Assembly: GCF_001911425.1 (NCBI RefSeq)
Contig: NZ_MPPL01000001.1
Location: 2,620,784-2,684,783, forward strand
Direction: 5' to 3'
Source of the DNA: Mucilaginibacter polytrichastri
GTDB taxonomy: Bacteria; Bacteroidota; Bacteroidia; Sphingobacteriales; Sphingobacteriaceae
DNA: 64,000 bases
This document shows positions 1-8,641 of this stretch, in pieces. The notes beneath the pieces were generated by a model. The model was not told the origin of the DNA, ran no database searches, and saw only the letters and a program-made list of their open reading frames with translations. A program made the translations under genes and the position numbers. Numbering within the stretch: the stretch's first letter is position 1; each line of letters starts with the position of its first letter.

Positions 1-558
1 GCGATTCAGAGTTTACTTGCTCTTGCAGCCGTCGGCGTTTCATCAGTTTCTGTTTATAAATGGGCCAGCGACGGAAATGCGGTTAGCATTGATGCGCTGC
101 CTCAAAAAAAACAACTGATAGCAGACCTTGCCGATACCATCATCCCCCGTACAGATACTCCCGGGGCCAAGGATGCACATGTAGAAGATTTCATTATTAA
201 AATGATCAAAGAGATTGATCCAAAAACGCAGCGACATTTCCTGGCCGGTTTGGGTAGCCTCGAAAAATATACGATCGACAAATACGATCATCCCTTTACC
301 GAATGCACACCACAGCAGAAAATAGCGGTGTTAAAGCATTTTGAGGATAAAGCCACATATTCTATTGGCATCCTCAACAAAATCAATAACAAGTTTTTGG
401 GAACCCCATTTTTTAACAAACTAAAAGATTTAACAGTAGAAGGCTACTGCACCTCTCAGTTAGGTGCAACACAAGGTATGGCGTATGATTATGTACCCGT
501 AAAATTTGTGGCCTGCATTCCGTTACAAAAAAACCAAAAGGCCTGGGCCACTAAATAA
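1..558 (+). CDS. gluconate 2-dehydrogenase subunit 3 family protein (5' truncated by window edge)
   Basis: The reading frame is open from base 1, so the start lies outside the window; 185 codons are visible. The first visible residues (AIQSLLALAAVGVSS) look like the hydrophobic half of a Tat signal whose RR motif is just off the edge. The mature part matches the gluconate dehydrogenase subunit 3 pattern (IADTIIPRTDTPGAKDA-type segment, then a conserved C-terminal segment with GATQGMAYDYVP). The family is the small periplasmic partner that helps export and stabilise a GMC flavoprotein dehydrogenase. The stop is 3 nt before the GMC gene, so the two are one operon. The exact sugar substrate cannot be read. 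Confidence 0.88.
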   Translation, partial: AIQSLLALAAVGVSSVSVYKWASDGNAVSIDALPQKKQLIADLADTIIPRTDTPGAKDAHVEDFIIKMIKEIDPKTQRHFLAGLGSLEKYTIDKYDHPFTECTPQQKIAVLKHFEDKATYSIGILNKINNKFLGTPFFNKLKDLTVEGYCTSQLGATQGMAYDYVPVKFVACIPLQKNQKAWATK

Positions 559-561
559 AAC

Positions 562-2256
562 ATGATAAAATTAGGCGCATCTGATAATAAAGCTACTTAT
601 GATGCCATAGTAGTTGGGTCTGGTATTAGTGGTGGCTGGGCAGCCATGGAACTTTGTAAAAAAGGGCTAAAGGTTTTACTATTGGAAAGAGGCCGTAATG
701 TAGAACATGTAAAAGACTACACCACAGCCATGCTAAACCCCTGGGATTTTGATTTAAGGGGCAATACAGCGGCAAAATACAAAGCAGAAAACCCGGTACA
801 ATCACAGGGTACCAACGCCGGTAATGCACACTTTTTTGTAAACGATACCGAGCATCCTTATATCCAGCAAAAACCTTTTCACTGGTTTAGAGGCTACCAG
901 GTAGGTGGCCGCTCGTTAACCTGGGGCAGGCAATGTTACCGCTTAAGCGACCTTGATTTTACAGCCAATGCAAAAGAGGGTGTGGCTATTGACTGGCCAA
1001 TCCGTTACAAAGATATTGACCCATGGTATAGTTATGTAGAGCGTTTTATTGGCGTAAGTGGAAAGAAAGAAAATCTGCCTCAACTACCCGATGGCGACTA
1101 CCTACCTGCATTGGATTTAAATTGCATTGAGAACCACCTGGATGAATCTATCCGCAAAAATAGTCACGATCGTTTACTTACCATTGCCCGCGTGGCTAAT
1201 TTGAGCCGTGGCTGGGATAACCGCGGCCCATGTATGAACCGTAACCTGTGCTCGCGTGGATGCCCGTTTGGTGGGTATTTCAGCAGCAATAGTTCTACTA
1301 TACCTGCGGCCATGCAAACCGGCAATTTAACCTTAAGGCCGTATTCTGTGGTTACAGAGGTTATGTTTGATGAGCAAAAGCAGAAGGCCAAGGGCGTACG
1401 CATTATTGACACCATTACCAAAGAGAATTTTGAATATTATGCCAAAATTGTCTTCATCAATGCATCTACCATTGCTACGGCTGGTATTTTATTGAATTCT
1501 AAATCGCACCGTTTCCCTAATGGCTTCGGTAATGATAGTGGCGAGCTTGGCCACAACCTGATGGACCACCACTCTGCCGCCGGTGCCCAGGGTGCTTATG
1601 ACGGCTATAAAGACATGTATTACAAAGGCCGCAGGCCATGTGGTTTCCTCATTCCGAGGTTTAGAAACATAAAGGGTAACGAGGGATTAGATTTTACCCG
1701 CGGTTACAATATCCAGGGCCATGGGGAACGTTCTGAATGGATGGACACCATGACTGCCGATGGCTTTGGCGTCGACTTTAAAAACACCCTAACCCACCCC
1801 GGCCACTGGACGGTTTGGATGGCCGGCTGGGGCGAATGCCTCCCCTATCATGATAACATGATCAGCCTTAATGATACGCAGAAGGATAGCTGGGGATTAC
1901 CGTTGATTAACATCGATTTTTCATTTCGTGAAAATGAAAACAAAATGATGAAAGACATCCAAAAAACATCAGCCGAAATGCTGACCGCTGCCGGCTTCAA
2001 TAACGTACAAACATTTAACTACGGCAAACCGGGTGGCGATACCGTGCACGAAATGGGAACCGCACGTATGGGCCATGACCCAAAAACATCAGTACTCAAT
2101 GGCAATAACCAAATCCACGCCGCTAAAAATGTATTTGTGACCGATGGCAGCTGTATGACATCTTCTGCCAGCCAAAACCCATCGTTAACCTACATGGCGC
2201 TTACCGCCCGTGCCTGTGATTTCGCGGTTGAGGAATTGAAGAAGGGAAATATTTGA
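562..2256 (+). CDS. GMC family oxidoreductase (membrane/periplasmic sugar dehydrogenase large subunit)
   Basis: A 564-residue flavoprotein. The N-terminal Rossmann motif GSGISG (about residues 19-24) binds FAD; the GMC_oxred_C region holds His496 in HEMGTARMG and Asn539 in NPSLTYM, the usual catalytic pair positions. A Cys-rich stretch (CMNRNLCSRGCPFG, near residue 225) is typical of the gluconate/sorbitol dehydrogenase branch. No signal peptide of its own is seen; export by piggy-back on the Tat-signalled subunit 3 encoded just upstream is the known arrangement. The likely role is oxidation of a sugar or glycoside (gluconate, or 3-keto-glycoside formation as in LacA/LacC enzymes). The ATG at 562 follows the previous stop by 3 nt. 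Confidence 0.9.
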   Translation: MIKLGASDNKATYDAIVVGSGISGGWAAMELCKKGLKVLLLERGRNVEHVKDYTTAMLNPWDFDLRGNTAAKYKAENPVQSQGTNAGNAHFFVNDTEHPYIQQKPFHWFRGYQVGGRSLTWGRQCYRLSDLDFTANAKEGVAIDWPIRYKDIDPWYSYVERFIGVSGKKENLPQLPDGDYLPALDLNCIENHLDESIRKNSHDRLLTIARVANLSRGWDNRGPCMNRNLCSRGCPFGGYFSSNSSTIPAAMQTGNLTLRPYSVVTEVMFDEQKQKAKGVRIIDTITKENFEYYAKIVFINASTIATAGILLNSKSHRFPNGFGNDSGELGHNLMDHHSAAGAQGAYDGYKDMYYKGRRPCGFLIPRFRNIKGNEGLDFTRGYNIQGHGERSEWMDTMTADGFGVDFKNTLTHPGHWTVWMAGWGECLPYHDNMISLNDTQKDSWGLPLINIDFSFRENENKMMKDIQKTSAEMLTAAGFNNVQTFNYGKPGGDTVHEMGTARMGHDPKTSVLNGNNQIHAAKNVFVTDGSCMTSSASQNPSLTYMALTARACDFAVEELKKGNI

Positions 2257-2308
2257 TTTAAGATTTCGGATGTTCGATTTCGGATTTATTGGAGCTTACT
2301 CAACGTAT

Positions 2309-2415
2309 AACACACCCCATGAAAGTTGCTGCGCATTGAGTGACAGTGCTTTCCCCTCTCGAGAGGGGATTTATTGTGCAGTACAATAAGCACTAACTTT
2401 AATAAGGGGTGTGTT
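2309..2415. repeat. MITE-like nested inverted repeat, about 107 bp
   Basis: Seen directly: perfect 10-bp outer arms AACACACCCC (2309-2318) and GGGGTGTGTT (2406-2415); inside them AAAGTT/AACTTT (2322-2327, 2395-2400), AGTGCTT/AAGCACT (2345-2351, 2388-2394), then two hairpins, CCCCTCTC/GAGAGGGG (2353-2368) and TTATTGT/ACAATAA (2371-2389). The element has no credible ORF. It could be a non-autonomous mobile element, or a structured terminator of the upstream operon. Its copy number elsewhere cannot be judged here. Confidence 0.6.
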
Positions 2416-2449
2416 CTTCGAGAGTTTCGAAAGTACTTTAATGTGTAAT

Positions 2450-2555
2450 TTGTCATCCTGAACGTAGTGAAGAATCTTATTCAACTGTAAAGTGTACGCC
2501 TGCTTTGATAACTTTAATAAAGCAAAAGATTCTTCACTACGTTCAGAATGACAAA
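2450..2555. repeat. dispersed inverted repeat, copy 1
   Basis: Left arm starts TTGTCATCCTGAACGTAG (2450) and the right arm, ending near 2555, is its reverse complement with about one mismatch over 28 bp; the spacer is about 47 bp. The same family occurs at 52791-52882 and 58453-58537. It sits in the gene-free stretch 2257-2696 between convergent operons. Confidence 0.75.
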
Positions 2556-2642
2556 ACCACCAAATGCAACTGCCATGCAGGTATTTTAAATATAAGGGTT
2601 CGCCCTAAACCATGTTTCAAGCGCGTCAGCAAATATTCAAAC

Positions 2643-2674
2643 AAAAAGCCCAGCCTGAAAAATCAGACCGGGCT
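2643..2674 (-). terminator. intrinsic terminator of the pentose phosphate operon
   Basis: On the minus strand an AGCCCGGTCTGA / TCAGGCTGGGCT hairpin (two wobble-type mismatches, 5-nt loop) is followed by TTTTTGTTT. It lies about 23 nt after the pgl stop. Confidence 0.8.
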
Positions 2675-2696
2675 CTCTAATAATTTAAAAACTTTT

Positions 2697-3425
2697 TTAT
2701 TTATTAGCTAAACCAGAAGCTGCAACTTCATCAACCAGAAATACCAATTCGCCGTTAACCGGTTTGATTAATTGCGACGGATATTTTGTTGGGTTATGCT
2801 CGCCTTCTAATACCTCTTTCAGGGCATGGATCTTTTTCTCGCCGTATAATACAAAGGCAATTTTCTTAGCCTTGTTAATTAAGGGCGCGGTAAGTGTAAT
2901 GCGGTACATATCCTGCGGAGCAAGGAAATAGGCGTCAACCCATTTATCTTTCTCGCTTAATACAGCCTCACCGGGGAATAAGGAAGCCGTGTGGCCATCA
3001 TAGCCCATGCCTAAAAATATCAGGTCGAAGCTGCCTTCGGGTCCAAGATTATCTCTTAGCAATTGCTCATATTCTGCAGCATAGTCTTCCGGCTCTACGT
3101 CGGCAGCCCACATAAAGTGGATCTGATCTGCAGGGATGGGTACATGGCTTAACAGCGTTTCTTCAGCCATTTTAGCATTACTCTTGTCATCATCCAAAGG
3201 CACCCAGCGCTCATCGCCCCAGTAAATGGATACTTTTTCCCATTCTACCTGTTCACGATAAGGAGATTCTGCCAATAGCTTATGAAATTTAACGGGCGAA
3301 GAACCACCTGTTAAGGCCACATTAAACTTACCTGATCTTGATATCGCCTTTTTTGCTGCCTCAACAAAAATTTCGGCAGCGGCAATATTTTGTTCTTCTG
3401 TAGTTTTAAATACCTGGATAGCCAT
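2697..3425 (-). CDS. pgl: 6-phosphogluconolactonase
   Basis: A 242-residue SOL/DevB-type lactonase that hydrolyses 6-phosphoglucono-lactone made by Zwf to 6-phosphogluconate in the cytosol. Visible family motifs are VALTGGSSPVKFH near the N-terminus, YWGDERWVPLDD, and LIFLGMGYDGHTASLFPG with the phosphate-binding loop. The ATG at 3425 (MAIQVFKT) starts 1 nt after the zwf stop and is preferred over an upstream in-frame start at 3455 that would overlap zwf by 29 nt. It is the last gene of the seven-gene operon and is followed by a clear terminator. Confidence 0.95.
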   Translation of the reverse strand: MAIQVFKTTEEQNIAAAEIFVEAAKKAISRSGKFNVALTGGSSPVKFHKLLAESPYREQVEWEKVSIYWGDERWVPLDDDKSNAKMAEETLLSHVPIPADQIHFMWAADVEPEDYAAEYEQLLRDNLGPEGSFDLIFLGMGYDGHTASLFPGEAVLSEKDKWVDAYFLAPQDMYRITLTAPLINKAKKIAFVLYGEKKIHALKEVLEGEHNPTKYPSQLIKPVNGELVFLVDEVAASGLANK

Positions 3426-3426
3426 A

Positions 3427-4944
3427 TTACTTTTTCTTATCTTTTTGGTGTGCATTTACTGCCCAAACATGCCCCTGGCGTGCTATTAATGCCTCAGCAT
3501 CTTCCGGCCCCCAAGAACCTGCAGCGTAGTTAGGGAAATCAAGCGAATCGCGGGATTCCCATGCGTTCTGGATAGAAGTAATTACATCCCATGCTTCCTC
3601 TACCTGGTCGGCACGCATAAACAGGGTTGCGTCTTTGCGCATGGCATCAAGCAACAAGGTTTCGTAAGCCTCCGGCGTTTGAGTTGAGCAATCGTCATAA
3701 TCAAAGATCATTTCGGCCGGGTTCAATTCCATTTCCAAACCTGCTTTTTTGGTGGTAAACCTTAAGCGGATATCCATTTGTGGTTGGATATTAATGGTTA
3801 AACGGTTAGCCATCATATTGTCGGCAGCAGAATCCTGGAAGGTAGTATGCGGCACCGGGCGGAACTGGATAGTGATAGACGAAGTTTTATCCTGCATCCT
3901 TTTACCGGTACGCAGATAGAACGGTACGCCCTGCCATCTCCAGTTATCTAAATAAAACTTGATAGCTACAAATGTTTCGGTGTTTGATTTAGGGTTCACA
4001 TCCGGTTCCTGGCGGTAACCCGGTACTTTTTTACCCTGTAACCAACCTTCACCATATTGGCCTCTGACTGCGTAATGGTGTACTTCTTCTGGCTTTATAC
4101 GGCGCACAGCCCTCAAAACATCCACCTTACGGTTACGAATTTCTTCGGCATTAAAAGAGATAGGAGGTTCCATAGCCACCATGCATAGAATTTGCAACAG
4201 GTGATTCTGGATCATATCCTTCAAGGCACCTGCGCTTTCATAGTATCCGCCACGCTCTTCTACCCCAACCTGCTCGGCAACAGTAACCTGTACATAGTCG
4301 ATGTAGTTACGGTTCCAAAGTGGTTCAAAAAGGGCGTTAGCAAAGCGGAATGCCAGGATATTCTGCACTGTTTCTTTACCCAGGTAGTGATCTATCCGGT
4401 AGATCTGCTGTTCCTGGAAAGTGCGAACCAGCAAGTTGTTCAGTTCGATAGCTGTTTCTTTATTATGGCCGAATGGTTTTTCGATAATGATCCTGTCCTT
4501 ATCAGCATCAGCAGCAATACCTGCCGAATTAATGTTTACAGTAACTGCCTCAATAAACCGTGGCGCAACTGACATATAGAACAAGCGGCTTGCGCGGGCA
4601 CCCCATTCTTTATCTGTAGCATCCATCTTTTTACCCAACTCGACAAAAGATTTTGGATCGTCAATATTAGATACAAAGTAAGAGATCGACTCTTTGAAAG
4701 TAGCCCATTTATCAGCATCGGGTTTACCGCTTCTCGAAAAATCGCCCAAGCCTTCGTACAAACGCTCGCGGTATTCCTCATCATCCAGCTCGGTACGGCC
4801 CAAACCAATAATCGAAAATTTCTCTGGCATCCAACCATCTAAATACAGGTTGTAAAAAGCCGGGATTAATTTTCTCTTAGCCAAATCGCCGGTGCCGCCA
4901 AAAATAACGATAACGGTATTGTCGGCTTTTTTTATAGATTTCAT
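3427..4944 (-). CDS. zwf: glucose-6-phosphate 1-dehydrogenase
   Basis: A 505-residue enzyme of usual family length. It oxidises glucose 6-phosphate with NAD(P)+ and is the entry step of the oxidative pentose phosphate pathway. The dinucleotide-binding motif [11 protein letters not shown] is at residues 16-26 and the active-site signature RIDHYLGKE at about 183-191, with the proton-abstracting His and substrate-binding Lys present. It lies 33 nt after gnd and is joined to pgl with a 1-nt gap, so Zwf and Pgl are made together. Confidence 0.97.
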   Translation of the reverse strand: MKSIKKADNTVIVIFGGTGDLAKRKLIPAFYNLYLDGWMPEKFSIIGLGRTELDDEEYRERLYEGLGDFSRSGKPDADKWATFKESISYFVSNIDDPKSFVELGKKMDATDKEWGARASRLFYMSVAPRFIEAVTVNINSAGIAADADKDRIIIEKPFGHNKETAIELNNLLVRTFQEQQIYRIDHYLGKETVQNILAFRFANALFEPLWNRNYIDYVQVTVAEQVGVEERGGYYESAGALKDMIQNHLLQILCMVAMEPPISFNAEEIRNRKVDVLRAVRRIKPEEVHHYAVRGQYGEGWLQGKKVPGYRQEPDVNPKSNTETFVAIKFYLDNWRWQGVPFYLRTGKRMQDKTSSITIQFRPVPHTTFQDSAADNMMANRLTINIQPQMDIRLRFTTKKAGLEMELNPAEMIFDYDDCSTQTPEAYETLLLDAMRKDATLFMRADQVEEAWDVITSIQNAWESRDSLDFPNYAAGSWGPEDAEALIARQGHVWAVNAHQKDKKK

Positions 4945-4977
4945 AATAATGTTTTTATGGTAACGGCAATCAATTTA

Positions 4978-6384
4978 TTAGTCCCATTTGGTATGGAAAG
5001 TACCTGTTTTGTCGATACGCTCGTAAGTATGCGCACCAAAGTAATCGCGTTGTGCCTGGATGAGATTGGTAGCCATTCTTTCGCTTCGGTAAGCATCGTA
5101 ATAGCCTAAAGCAGTTGCAAACGCAGGTGTAGGGATACCTTTATCAATCGCTAATTTAATAACGTTACGTGCGCTGGTTTGTGTAGCTACTAATGATTTG
5201 CCGATCTCATCATCCAACAAAATGTTTGGCAGATCAGCATTGCGGGCATAAGCCTTGCGGAAATCTTCTAAACATACTGCGCGGATAATACAGCCGCCCC
5301 TCCAAATTTTAGCTACATCTTCCAGTTTTAAACCGTAGTTATATTCTTTAGATGCAATGTGAAGCTGTGCTAAACCCTGTGCGTAAATATTGATCATGGC
5401 GAAATAGTAAGCCTCTTTCAGGCTTTTTAAAATTTCATCATCGCTGCTTGTATGTGCAGTTGGGGTATCAGTTAATTTTTTAGAAGCCTCAACACGCTCT
5501 TCTTTATATTTAGATAGATCGCGCATGTTTACGGCTGCATCAATAGTAGGGATTGGTGCTTGCAAATCCATTGCATTTTGCGAAGTCCATTTACCTGTAC
5601 CTTTAGCTTTAGCCTGGTCAGAGATCAGGTTTACTAAAAGCTTGCCGGTTTCGTCATCAGTTTTCTTTAAAACAATACCGGTAATCTCAATCAGGAATGA
5701 TTTTAATTCGCCTTCGTTCCACTCGGCAAACATTTGCTGTAACTTTTCATCGCTAAAGCCTAAGCCTCTTTTCAGCAGGTCATAAACTTCAGAGATCAAT
5801 TGCATAATACCGTACTCGATACCGTTGTGTACCATTTTAACATAGTTACCGGCAGAACCAGCACCTAAGTAAGTAACACATGGCTCGCCATCAACTTTAG
5901 CAGCAATGGCTTCAAATACAGGGCGTAAACGCTCGTAAGCTTGTTTGTCGCCACCCGGCATCATGCTCGGGCCAAAACGCGCACCTTTTTCGCCACCAGA
6001 AATACCCATACCGAAAAAGTGGATACCTTTTTCTTCCAGCTCGGCTATACGGCGGTTAGTATCCGGGAAGTATGAATTACCCCCATCTATAATAATATCA
6101 CCTTTATCTAACAAAGGCACCAGGCTGGCAATGGCAGAATCTACCGGTTTACCAGCTGGTACCAATAACATAATTGCTCTTGGTTTTCTCAGCATCGATA
6201 CAAATTCTTCTGCTGATGTTGTTCCTTTTGCATCCTGGTCTGGTTTTGCTTCTGTTGCTAACGCAGATGCTTTTTCGGCATCCAGGTCAAGGCCTGCAAC
6301 AGCGAATTTGTGATCCGCCATATTCAGGAGCAGGTTTCTGCCCATAACGCCAAGGCCTACAACGCCAAAATCATGATTTTCCAT
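4978..6384 (-). CDS. gnd: 6-phosphogluconate dehydrogenase, decarboxylating
   Basis: A 468-residue protein, the full length of the long dimeric form. It makes ribulose 5-phosphate, CO2 and NAD(P)H from 6-phosphogluconate. Motifs seen: N-terminal GLGVMGRN dinucleotide loop (10-17), the GISGGEKGARFGPSMMPGG substrate loop, KMVHNGIEYG with the catalytic Lys, and a C-terminal tail ending GTFHTKWD as in the family. It sits 21 nt downstream of the HAD gene and 33 nt upstream of zwf in the same operon. Confidence 0.97.
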   Translation of the reverse strand: MENHDFGVVGLGVMGRNLLLNMADHKFAVAGLDLDAEKASALATEAKPDQDAKGTTSAEEFVSMLRKPRAIMLLVPAGKPVDSAIASLVPLLDKGDIIIDGGNSYFPDTNRRIAELEEKGIHFFGMGISGGEKGARFGPSMMPGGDKQAYERLRPVFEAIAAKVDGEPCVTYLGAGSAGNYVKMVHNGIEYGIMQLISEVYDLLKRGLGFSDEKLQQMFAEWNEGELKSFLIEITGIVLKKTDDETGKLLVNLISDQAKAKGTGKWTSQNAMDLQAPIPTIDAAVNMRDLSKYKEERVEASKKLTDTPTAHTSSDDEILKSLKEAYYFAMINIYAQGLAQLHIASKEYNYGLKLEDVAKIWRGGCIIRAVCLEDFRKAYARNADLPNILLDDEIGKSLVATQTSARNVIKLAIDKGIPTPAFATALGYYDAYRSERMATNLIQAQRDYFGAHTYERIDKTGTFHTKWD

Positions 6385-6405
6385 AATTTTTTATATTTAA
6401 TTGCT

Positions 6406-7056
6406 TTAAAGTATTCTGTGTTCGGTTAAATGTTTTTGTTCGAGGCCATAGCCGGCTAGCTTTTGCCGCGTGGTTTCGATGTCGGTATGGTGAAGACCGT
6501 TGATGCCAAGCACATCAGCCGCCTGTATAAATACAAGCCTGTCATCAATATAAAGGGTTTCGTTTGGTTTTACCTGTGCAAGGTCGAGCGCTATCTGAAA
6601 AAATTCTTTGTCAGGTTTACGCATACGTACGGTACATGAGGATGAAAACACGTCGATAAAGCCCTTGAGATGAAATTGCTTTACGCGGTATTCATTCAGT
6701 TCGCGACCCTCGTTGTTAACGGCAATGGTACGCAGTTTGTATTTGTGCTTAATGTCGCTAATCAGCTTAATCATATCCGGGTAAGGATGAGACACGCTGG
6801 TCATAAACTCTTTAAAATCTTCGCGGGCAAAGCTTCTTTTCTCATAAAAAACCAGCAGGTTAAGATATTCATCCAAACTGGCTTTTCCAGATTCATAGGC
6901 ATCAAATATTACACGGTGGCGGCTGTTCATTTCTTCGAAATCTAATCCGAATTTAACGGCAGCATCCCTGCGTGCTTGTGTATCCCAGCCATTGGTTAAA
7001 AGCACTCCCCCTATATCAAGGAAAAGTGCTTTTATTGGCGTACCGTGGTTTAGCAT
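6406..7056 (-). CDS. HAD family hydrolase in the pentose phosphate operon
   Basis: A 216-residue HAD-superfamily phosphatase of the YihX/IA-like type: motif I LDIGGVL (nucleophile Asp14; the second Asp of the classic DxD is replaced by Gly, as in this subgroup), motif II TIAVNNEG, motif III Lys in RKPDKEFF, motif IV YIDDR. Its ATG shares one base with the tal stop (TAATG), so it is translationally coupled to transaldolase. The context suggests dephosphorylation of a sugar phosphate or of a toxic side product of the pathway; the substrate is not readable. Confidence 0.85.
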   Translation of the reverse strand: MLNHGTPIKALFLDIGGVLLTNGWDTQARRDAAVKFGLDFEEMNSRHRVIFDAYESGKASLDEYLNLLVFYEKRSFAREDFKEFMTSVSHPYPDMIKLISDIKHKYKLRTIAVNNEGRELNEYRVKQFHLKGFIDVFSSSCTVRMRKPDKEFFQIALDLAQVKPNETLYIDDRLVFIQAADVLGINGLHHTDIETTRQKLAGYGLEQKHLTEHRIL

Positions 7057-8183
7057 TATACGGCGGCCTCCTGGCGTTTTTGTGCAAGCACATTCATTAA
7101 GCTACCAAAAGGTTTGATGAATTTCTCGATACCTTCTTCTTCCAGCTTTTGAGTAATGTCTGATAGTTTTAAACCAACTACATCCTCTAACTGGTAAAGT
7201 ACATATTGCGCATCTTCAAGCCCGTCTTCTAAACGCGAAGCAGGGTGGCCTTTTTCGCGGTAAATAGCCAGGGTATCTTTAGGCACAGTATCAACCGTTT
7301 CCGGGCCTATCAAGGCTTCCAGGTACATTAACTCATCGTAAGCCTTGTTTTTAACACTGGTACTTGCCCATAGCAAACGCTGTGGTTTTGCACCTTTGGC
7401 TTCTAAGGCCTTAAAGCGTTCTGAACGGAAAACTTCTTTGTAGATGTGGTAAGCCACACGTGCACTGGCAATGGCTACTTTACCCAGCAATTGTTTTGCC
7501 GGTGTTGCACGGTTGCTGTCTGTTTTAATGATCTCTTCCAGTTGCGGATCAACCATGGTATCAACACGGCTCAGGAAGAAACTGGCTACAGAAGCCACAT
7601 TGTCTATCGATTCGCCTTTAGCTAAGCGGGCTTCCAAACCTTCAATGTAAGCCTCGGCCACAGCGCGGTAACGATCTAAACTAAACAGCAGGGTAACGTT
7701 GATGTTAATACCTTCGCTAATCAGTTCTTTAATAGCCGGGATACCTTCTTTAGTACCTGGAATTTTAATCATCACGTTTTTACGGTCAAGCGTAGCCCAT
7801 GATGATCTGGCTTCGGCGATAGAACCTTCTGTATCTTGCGCCAGGCCCGGTGAAACTTCTAAACTTACATAGCCGTCTAAAGCATCTGTTTTTTCGTAAA
7901 CACCTTTAAACAGGTCGGCAGCAGCCTGAACGTCTGCTATGGCCAGTTTTAAAAAGATATCTTCGGTCGATAGGTCTGTTTTGGCCAGTTCGTTGATGAT
8001 ATCATTATAGTCATCACTGTGTGCAATGGCTTCTTCAAATATAGCCGGGTTAGAAGTTACCCCTCTCAGGTCATCCTCATCTATCAGTTTTTTTAATTCA
8101 CCCGATTCAATGAATGACTTTTTTATATAGTCGAGCCAAATGCTCTGGCCAAAATCTGGAATCTGTGCTAACGGATTTTTCAT
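7056..8183 (-). CDS. tal: transaldolase
   Basis: A 375-residue transaldolase of the long bacterial subfamily (Mycobacterium/Streptomyces type). It moves a dihydroxyacetone unit between sedoheptulose 7-phosphate and glyceraldehyde 3-phosphate. Family signatures are TSNPAIFEEAI near the N-terminus, the Schiff-base segment VMIKIPGTKEGIPAI, and LLWASTSVKN. It overlaps rpiB by 4 nt upstream and the HAD gene by 1 nt downstream, which points to coupled translation. It is shorter than the tal-pgi fusions seen in some bacteria. Confidence 0.95.
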   Translation of the reverse strand: MKNPLAQIPDFGQSIWLDYIKKSFIESGELKKLIDEDDLRGVTSNPAIFEEAIAHSDDYNDIINELAKTDLSTEDIFLKLAIADVQAAADLFKGVYEKTDALDGYVSLEVSPGLAQDTEGSIAEARSSWATLDRKNVMIKIPGTKEGIPAIKELISEGININVTLLFSLDRYRAVAEAYIEGLEARLAKGESIDNVASVASFFLSRVDTMVDPQLEEIIKTDSNRATPAKQLLGKVAIASARVAYHIYKEVFRSERFKALEAKGAKPQRLLWASTSVKNKAYDELMYLEALIGPETVDTVPKDTLAIYREKGHPASRLEDGLEDAQYVLYQLEDVVGLKLSDITQKLEEEGIEKFIKPFGSLMNVLAQKRQEAAV

Positions 8184-8638
8184 GGTTTTATGTATTTATT
8201 TTCTATTGCTATTACTTTGTCAAGGCGGCGTTGAAAACGCTCGCCCCCATCATAGTGGGCTTTTAAATAAGCTTGTACTATTTCCCACATCAGCACTACG
8301 CCAATAACCCTGCCGCCTAAGCAAAGCAGGTTCATATCGTCGTGCTCTACGCCCTGGTGGGCCGAGTATGTTTCCATAATCAGGGCCGACCTTACGCCCG
8401 GCACTTTGTTGGCTGCTACAGATACACCTACGCCACTACCGCAAACGGCAATGCCTTTGGTAATCTCACCTTTCGATACTGCTTCGGCCAGCGGAAGTAC
8501 CACATCCGGGTAGTCATCCACACTGTCATAAGCATAAGCGCCAAAATCTTTAACCTCGTAACCGGCATCGGCAAGGAGTTTTAGCAACTCGCCTTTTTGC
8601 TCAAAACCGGCATGGTCTGCTGCAATACCTATGGTCAT
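8180..8638 (-). CDS. rpiB: ribose 5-phosphate isomerase B
   Basis: A 152-residue RpiB/LacAB-type isomerase that interconverts ribose and ribulose 5-phosphates. Seen: the N-terminal GIAADHAGFE substrate motif, the VCGSGVGVSVAANK loop with the catalytic Cys, and HDDMNLLCLGGRVIG. It lies 3 nt downstream of tkt and overlaps tal by 4 nt. Confidence 0.96.
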   Translation of the reverse strand: MTIGIAADHAGFEQKGELLKLLADAGYEVKDFGAYAYDSVDDYPDVVLPLAEAVSKGEITKGIAVCGSGVGVSVAANKVPGVRSALIMETYSAHQGVEHDDMNLLCLGGRVIGVVLMWEIVQAYLKAHYDGGERFQRRLDKVIAIENKYIKP

Positions 8639-8641
8639 GGC

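Noticed and set aside
2505..2711. 68-codon plus-strand frame
   Set aside because: It reads through the inverted repeat and the operon terminator; composition is repeat-derived.
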